Below, one piece after another: positions 61,801 to 64,000 of a stretch of 64,000 nucleotides of DNA; positions within the stretch are counted from its first letter, which is position 1, and every line of letters starts with the position of its first letter. A program made the position numbers and the translations under genes. Below the pieces are notes generated by a model. The model worked only from the letters and a program-made list of their open reading frames with translations, ran no database searches and had not been told where the DNA came from. The stretch comes from Streptomyces pluripotens (GTDB taxonomy: Bacteria > Actinomycetota > Actinomycetes > Streptomycetales > Streptomycetaceae), in assembly GCF_000802245.2 (NCBI RefSeq), contig NZ_CP021080.1, positions 5,890,001 to 5,954,000 on the forward strand, in the 5' to 3' direction.

Positions 61801-62768
61801 GATACGGCGGCTACGGCGGTTCCGGATATGCATATGCATACGGCTACGCCTACGCCTACGCCTACGCGCTCGCCGAAGCCGAGGCGATGGAGTTCGAACT
61901 CGCCGCCGACTACTCCAGCCAGAACGTCATTGCCTCCGGCCAGTCGGAGGACATCTGCGGCGAGGAAGACCCGGGCCCGCCCCCGCCGAACTCCGACGAC
62001 GGCCTGCGGGAGGACCCCGGCAAACGACCCACCGGCCAAGCCGCGGGCAAGGGAAGCACAGCCCAGAACGGCACCAAGACCGCCGGCGACGGACCTTCCG
62101 ACCAGGCTCCCGTCACCACCACCCAGGGCAAGGCAAACCCGGCCGAAGGAGCGGCAACCGCCAAAGCCACCTACCATCCCACCCACGAGAGCACCACCGA
62201 GAACACCGGACTGCCGGAATCCTCCTCCCCCGACGAACCTGGCTCCGCGGGCAAGGCAGGGGAAAGCTGCGCCGCTGCGCTGGGGCACGGCACGTGCACC
62301 GCGGATGGCGAGTCGACTCAACCTGTCTACGTCTGGCGACCTGGCCGGCATCCGCAGATCGACACCGACCCCCAGGGTTCCCTCCCTGAGGACCAGATCG
62401 TCCGGTCCGCACAGGCCACAGAGGCTGGAACCCACATCTTCGTGCAGAAGCTGGACGGTTCGGTACTGGCGATGAACGAGTCGTTGTACGAGGAGGGCGT
62501 TTTCGATCCGGAGGCCGACTGGCCGGGACACACGACACTGGCGGACCACGAACCGGTGCTCTTCGCTGGTGGTTTCACCGCGGATGCGGAAGGAAACGTG
62601 CTGGAGATGACGAACGGCTCAGGCCACTACCAGCCCGGTAGTTATGCTCCCGCCTACAACGAGGCGGACTACATGCCGCTGCGCGACGTGGCCGCGCGAG
62701 CGCTTCGGGGCTTTGGGCTCACCGTCAACGAGGACACCGTCTGGAGTCCGTGGCCCGTGCGAAATTAG
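52812..62768 (+). CDS. Giant secreted RHS/YD-repeat protein with LamG modules and a C-terminal toxin-like domain
   Basis: 3318 residues. Signal peptide (1-50); a DNRLRE-type region (about 390-570, QKNAG... and TNKNAGSSTYVETGY); a beta-sandwich (575-690); a DUF6531-like entry (810-900, VVGPPLSVTRSYNSLDPRTTT); two LamG-like modules (about 1035-1260 and 1320-1560, EAYWRLGESSG and TDLWPLDDTSG); a long run of YD repeats (1575-2840, pattern YxYDxxGxL); the RHS core end LGYQGGWTDPASGQVDAGSRWYDSSTGTFTSRD to NRFAYGLDDPLDQADPDGH (2840-2909). The variable tail has a Tyr-Ala low-complexity stretch near 3000, a linker, and a final domain (3173-3318) with NGSGHYQPGSY. Likely a contact-dependent or released toxin delivery shell. 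Any cytotoxic activity is unproven. Confidence 0.9.
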   Translation: MRSFLSGRAFLRAGRSRWPRVSPSSGRRWAAILAVCAVLFVSGVTPAGALTARLSAAAALPAPPRQHQGSARGLPHATGASAATSGRRGHRPGRDELPEQPLSHSGGKPRVSFSGKTAKVARVRRLPAAKQRIRKSGEPLTAPAGVPGDGSHTVGAAGANPSGTELPGERGASTSVFRNPDGTLTARVYSRPVHYRKPDGSWADIDTSLVSSGGRWHERADAPNAEFAATADDGVLVSYGPDAGHRIAFSLADSAPVRAKAAGNTLTYPSARPDADVVFAAEAGAVKESLVLHSASAPTTWTYPLQLTGLTPALAPDGSVRFTDSDGTVRETMPRGFMEDSALDAVSGEGARSDGVTYRLVSVDGAPALRMTLDSAWLHDPARRFPVTVDPTTTNKNAGSSTYVETGYSNNNATSAKLHVGSYDNGIHKANTYLLFPVGSAFKNDYIEKVSLYLDNIWSGGCTDEPVYVHPITSSWNVTSIDSYPGLSYGHTIGTASFHAGSSCGGAKWEGIDLGDNPSAAGTKLVEGWAHGGTNRGLAVTANTSVVAAWKQFASVNSSYPPYLSITYSPYGADYSVSSSYTEPTASQPGSQKVTVTNRGTASWTTSNMKLSYKIYTNRWGSVSATPAKTALTASVASNASTTITGTIGALPPGQYYVCWDMSLNGTTSFNTSYAVPTAPCQLINSENTPPQIDKAAPASDVTLGTITPQLYASGHDPDNYPGTGLQYNFEVYQRTENTTDEVATSGWTSSRIWTVPAGKLDWNQTYYWTVMASDTLGDSAFSDDSYFSTAVPQPLITSHLGDRAGGPGVRNFDPQVGDYTTTSQDAHVNVVGPPLSVTRSYNSLDPRTTTLFGAGWSTAYDMSIAPDSDGSGSVVVTYPNGQTVRFGRNSDGSYTPPQGQFATLKTIGGGGYSMVAKSGTSYLFGRQSGSRWQLTKATDRNGRSETLEYAADGTLTTVTSDSSGRALHLTWDSGHRHVVQVATDAADGQHPSTAQIWHYAYDGDDLTTVCPPASSTACTRYSYTSGAASGSHYRSSVIDAAPEAYWRLGESSGTTAASQVLVNEGTDKGTYHRGVTLGTAGPLPGSPTTAATFDGSSGHVTVPAGLLHHGTSRAVSLWFKTSAPGVLIGDQSVAIDGTSTASGSWDPVLYVGSDDKVHGHWWSVSGSGSAAFGSAGTVTDNAWHHVVLSSDGTTQTLYLDGTKQATFSGAPNDQSNTLTYIGAGYAKYWIDAPAEVSYFRGSIAEVAFYSHALGSPAVQEQYATGNRAAQELTGITLPSGKSALQVAYDAATDRATQVTDADGGAWKLGTPTVSGSSSSYRGAVLSHGPTDLWPLDDTSGTDAVNQIYKQHVGWYFPDGNGVYHDVTLGSAGMFPGLTDKAAAFNGSTSYVSLADGQRLAELEDESEFSAELWFKTTHSGVLFGGQQDALGTTTADPATSSLIYVGSDGKLYGQWSDGQISPMQSGAKVDDGTWHQVVMTMGDDGQQLYLDGTRADDRSGGGWNDLSYFYLYLGAGYIAGNWPAQPTDHQGHFNGSLSQVAFYSPGLTADQVAEDYAARAAASGSALPATSVKVTDPAGHQLAYTYDPTHSGRMTASADALGHTTHYTYDTAGFLHTTTDPDDNQVVTGHNTRGDVVSESKNGRTTYRTYPADGTYPATDPRTDEPLSASDARSSGPSDTTYTTTYTYSATGDLLTSTAPPTADTVDGRTIKHTYTTGTETAVGGGTEPPGLLAATTAAGGGITRYGYDSAGDLAELTLPSGLRTTYSYDGVGRETSRTQYSDSYPAGITSTTAYDQNGRILTTNGPATTDAVTGTVHTPRTAYTYDDDGDLLTTAVSDTTGGDSTRTTSSTYDDHDRPKSTTDPLNRTTSYGYDDFGQETTRTDPAGNVYSYRYTATHHLATTTLKGWTGDPASPGTPKDLVLESDAYDPAGALSSRTDAMGRTLDYGWTRDYLLTEIDTDDGIPVLRNGWDPAGHLTHQIRYGFNGPFQTGINTSYTVDADGYTTQVEGPDGVTDSYAYDADGNIAGRTRSDGTTTEQTDFHHDTSGNLLSQQVHSGSDTLTTAWTYDQRGLQLTETDPRGNVTGADAAAYTTHYGYDEAGQQVSITEPSVEAESDGAAPQAVHPITLTGYDTFGDVTSSDDPDGNITTYTYDDAGQQTAVSQPRYSAPGTTTPITPTLTRTFDPLGRVTAVTDPTGATTEPTWDQLGNLTEVTGPQVAGTAPVWQFSYDADGEQLSATDPTGAQTQSTYDQFGNPLTSTQLVRGPTPQTLTTHYAYDELQHLSSVTDPAGNETDYSVDPAGRTTSMTDPLGRETDFSYDLDGRPTRTTHPDGTAETSSYDPAGYLISSSDLDATGKTLRTSAWTVDPAGNAITATDANGDTTHFTYDALDQLTSQTEPVSATTSITTTFGYDAAGNRTRYTSGKGNATVYTYNTLGLPESTVEPPTTAYPDPGQRSFTTAYDADGRPVRYTQPGDVTQTYTYDALGRLTTETGNGAEAAAATRTFGYDLAGRLTSVSAPGGADSYTYDDRGLRLTASGPSGDSSYNYDTSGRLTSRTDAAGTAAFAYDADGQLTAATDPATGTRITYAYNTLGQRTGATYGASGATRAYSYDHLHQLTGDTLKTPTGAVEASVTYGYDADGHLTNKTTAGTAGAASNTYSYDKAGRLTSWNDGTTTMSYGYDADGNRTSAGDQTASYDQRDQLLSAGDTTYTRTARGTLSATTTGAVTTTSSYDAFNQQISQGNTSYSYDALGRTATAGSHTFAYDGTGLDPVSDGSETYGRGIGGDLLGINQGGTATLALTDRHDDLTGTFTATGTALSGSTAYAPFGDRTASAGTQHDLGYQGGWTDPASGQVDAGSRWYDSSTGTFTSRDSYTLAPFPSTAANRFAYGLDDPLDQADPDGHSSCNPGAGSGSPTGRGPRPGGRPGGQARSRARTSHAQHHPTYSYDDGHEAWAEANYEYRRTHVATDDGHEAWARYNYEHYFDNYDFSGGYGGYGGSGYAYAYGYAYAYAYALAEAEAMEFELAADYSSQNVIASGQSEDICGEEDPGPPPPNSDDGLREDPGKRPTGQAAGKGSTAQNGTKTAGDGPSDQAPVTTTQGKANPAEGAATAKATYHPTHESTTENTGLPESSSPDEPGSAGKAGESCAAALGHGTCTADGESTQPVYVWRPGRHPQIDTDPQGSLPEDQIVRSAQATEAGTHIFVQKLDGSVLAMNESLYEEGVFDPEADWPGHTTLADHEPVLFAGGFTADAEGNVLEMTNGSGHYQPGSYAPAYNEADYMPLRDVAARALRGFGLTVNEDTVWSPWPVRN

Positions 62769-62889
62769 CGTTACGGCAGTGTGGCCCGAAGGCGTGGCTC
62801 CCCGGTGCGATGATGTCCGGTCACCGGCTCCGGGAGCCGCGCTCTCCCCGCCGTCGATTCCGTTTCGATGTAGGACATGAGGTGACACC

Positions 62890-63726
62890 GTGGCGAGTCA
62901 TCCGGGGTTCGGCGTGCTTCTGACCCGGCTTCTGGAACGCCGCCGGGCGGATATCGCGTGGTTGTCGGCGGCATCCGGCATCTCGGAAACCGAACTCCAC
63001 TCGATGGCATCGGGCACGCCGCCGCTGGCTTCGCAGCTCAAGGACCTCGGCCCCGCGCTAGGTTTCCACGTGGCCGATCTCTACGTGCTAGCCAACACCC
63101 CGGTGCCGGAAGCCCTCGCTCCCCGGGACCCGGCTGCGGGATCCGTAGTCGCGGACCTGATCCGGATCACCATGGCACTGCCGTCGGACCAGAGAACCTG
63201 CGTCCACCGGCTGGTCGATGAGCTGCCAGTGGAGTTGGAAGGACGTCGGTCAGCTCAGCCCTTCGCGTACGACCAGCAGGAGGCGGGCTGCGGGGCGATG
63301 CTCGCCAACCTACTGTGCGGCAACCGGAACCTGCACTCCTTGACGGCTGCGGCGAAGACCCTGGCCCTGCTCACCGAAGGTCGCGTGTACCTGGCCCCCT
63401 CCACCATCAGCGGCATCGGGAGGGGGCGCGTTCCGCTGACGCCGGACCGGGTGGCGGGCTTCGCGTCCGCTCTCGGTATCCGAGCCGGCGACCTCGCCGC
63501 CGTCACTGACGTCGAACTCCTCGAGCCGTCGCAGCCCGACGACCCGCTGGCGGCTGACATGGCCGGGCTGCTGTGGGATTGTCGAAAGCTGACGGCCGAT
63601 CAGGCCAACTGGGTACGCGACACAGCGGAGTCGATGCTCGTGGCAGTGCCCGACGATGCCTCTGACGAGGATTGGAATCGTGTCCATCACCACCACGGGA
63701 AATGGTGGGGCGCGCCGAGGCGGTGA
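62890..63726 (+). CDS. HTH/XRE-like protein of unknown role
   Basis: 278 residues from GTG 62890 (GAGGTG upstream). The N-terminal 70 residues (FGVLLTRLLERRRADIAWLSAASGISETELHSMASGTPPLASQLKDLGPALGFHVADLYVLA) have the layout of an XRE-type helix-turn-helix, and a second similar unit appears about residues 140-200 (LTEGRVYLAPSTISGIGRGRVPLTPDRVAGFASALGIRAGDLAAV). It therefore looks like a tandem-XRE protein, possibly a sensor. It lies 121 bases after the RHS gene on the same strand; in polymorphic toxin loci, that slot often holds an immunity gene, but these features point to a regulator. Not recognised further. Confidence 0.7.
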   Translation: MASHPGFGVLLTRLLERRRADIAWLSAASGISETELHSMASGTPPLASQLKDLGPALGFHVADLYVLANTPVPEALAPRDPAAGSVVADLIRITMALPSDQRTCVHRLVDELPVELEGRRSAQPFAYDQQEAGCGAMLANLLCGNRNLHSLTAAAKTLALLTEGRVYLAPSTISGIGRGRVPLTPDRVAGFASALGIRAGDLAAVTDVELLEPSQPDDPLAADMAGLLWDCRKLTADQANWVRDTAESMLVAVPDDASDEDWNRVHHHHGKWWGAPRR

Positions 63727-63729
63727 AGG

Positions 63730-64000
63730 CCGCGGTTTCTCCGAGCCGGGTGGGCGTCAGGTGTCGGGTTTGGAGGGTCTGGCACGTCGGCGGGACGGGC
63801 GGTCTCCACGCGAAGGCGGTGGAACCCCCGGCGGACCCGGGCCGGGACGCGCCTGCGTGGCTCGGTGGGCCGTTCCTGGGGGCGGCGGAGGTCTTCGGTG
63901 AGGGTCGGGCGAGGCGGAGCTGGGCGTGGGCGGCGGAGATCAGCCACGTCCACAGGTCTGCGGCGTGCGGATCGCGGACCTTGGGGACGGTCCGGCCTAG
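63730..64000 (-). pseudogene. Transposase remnant, frameshifted and truncated
   Basis: Reading leftwards from the right edge, one frame gives GRTVPKVRDPHAADLWTWLISAAHAQLRLARP. This then breaks, and the next frame continues TLTEDLRRPQERPTEP...PARVRRGFHRLR. Together they resemble the C-terminal part of an actinobacterial transposase family in which these two pieces are contiguous. A single C missing near 63900-63910 explains the shift. The left end fades out just after the HTH-like gene. Gene start is beyond the window. Probably a dead insertion-sequence scar. Confidence 0.6.

Noticed and set aside
1..64000. CRISPR arrays, tRNA or rRNA genes, modular PKS or NRPS genes
   Set aside because: I saw no regularly spaced direct repeats, cloverleaf-like segments or carrier/ketosynthase/condensation motifs; the pathway uses discrete enzymes. 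A dedicated tRNA search was not possible.

Overview
The window is high-GC actinobacterial DNA, most likely Streptomyces. GTG and TTG starts are frequent, genes are tightly coupled by ATGA/GTGA overlaps, and rare TTA codons occur. About the first 50 kb is one secondary-metabolite gene cluster. It matches the enzyme set described for the aminoquinone antibiotic streptonigrin and its beta-carboline intermediate lavendamycin: a beta-methyltryptophan module (aminotransferase, cupin, C-methyltransferase), a Pictet-Spengler-type enzyme flanked by two flavin oxidases, leucine-carboxyl-methyltransferase (LCM) family enzymes, a Rieske dioxygenase pair with a ferredoxin, and a methylesterase-like alpha/beta hydrolase. 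No tools were run, so family names come from motifs, lengths and order read directly. The cluster continues past the left edge and appears to end near 50 kb.

Layout. 1-5.5 kb (minus): a coupled operon of an amidotransferase, a PrpF-type isomerase, an acyl-CoA dehydrogenase, a cyclic amidohydrolase and a flavin monooxygenase. 5.9-9.5 kb: a StrR/ParB-type regulator, a small tautomerase and two LCM-type methyltransferases. 9.8-15.8 kb: a P450, an O-methyltransferase, a ribbon-helix-helix (RHH) repressor with a VOC protein, an MFS exporter and a receiver-only response regulator. 16-18.6 kb: a flavin reductase, a catechol-type O-methyltransferase and a third LCM enzyme. 18.8-25.6 kb (minus): the beta-methyltryptophan and beta-carboline module. 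25.6-27.5 kb: a ParB domain fused to an IS701-transposase-like domain. 28.3-32.9 kb: DAHP synthase, SDR, PhzD and PhzE, giving 3-hydroxyanthranilate. 33.0-39.7 kb (minus): aspartate-to-nitrous-acid enzymes (CreE/CreD type), a CreL-type hydroxylase, a CreM-type ligase and an SRPBCC protein. 39.9-44.0 kb: quinone oxidoreductase, second exporter, fourth LCM enzyme, DoxX. 44.1-50.0 kb: HpaB-type hydroxylase, azoreductase-like flavoprotein, Rieske alpha and beta subunits, ferredoxin, secreted esterase. 50.7-64 kb lies outside the cluster: a membrane protein, a mycosin-like protease, a 3318-residue RHS/YD-repeat surface protein, an HTH-like protein and a frameshifted transposase remnant.

How it fits together (partly inference). 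Chorismate gives 3-hydroxyanthranilate, and aspartate gives nitrous acid, which could supply the second ring nitrogen. Tryptophan gives beta-methyltryptophan, which is cyclised and oxidised to a beta-carboline. The halves are joined, hydroxylated and methylated, the carboxylate is masked as a methyl ester, the Rieske enzyme opens the indole, and the ester is removed by an enzyme that carries a signal peptide. Control appears layered. There are three near-perfect StrR-type palindromes (GACTG-N11-CAGTC) in front of tailoring operons, two ParB-type regulators, an RHH repressor with tandem GCTAGC octamers over leaderless promoters, and TTA codons in four genes.
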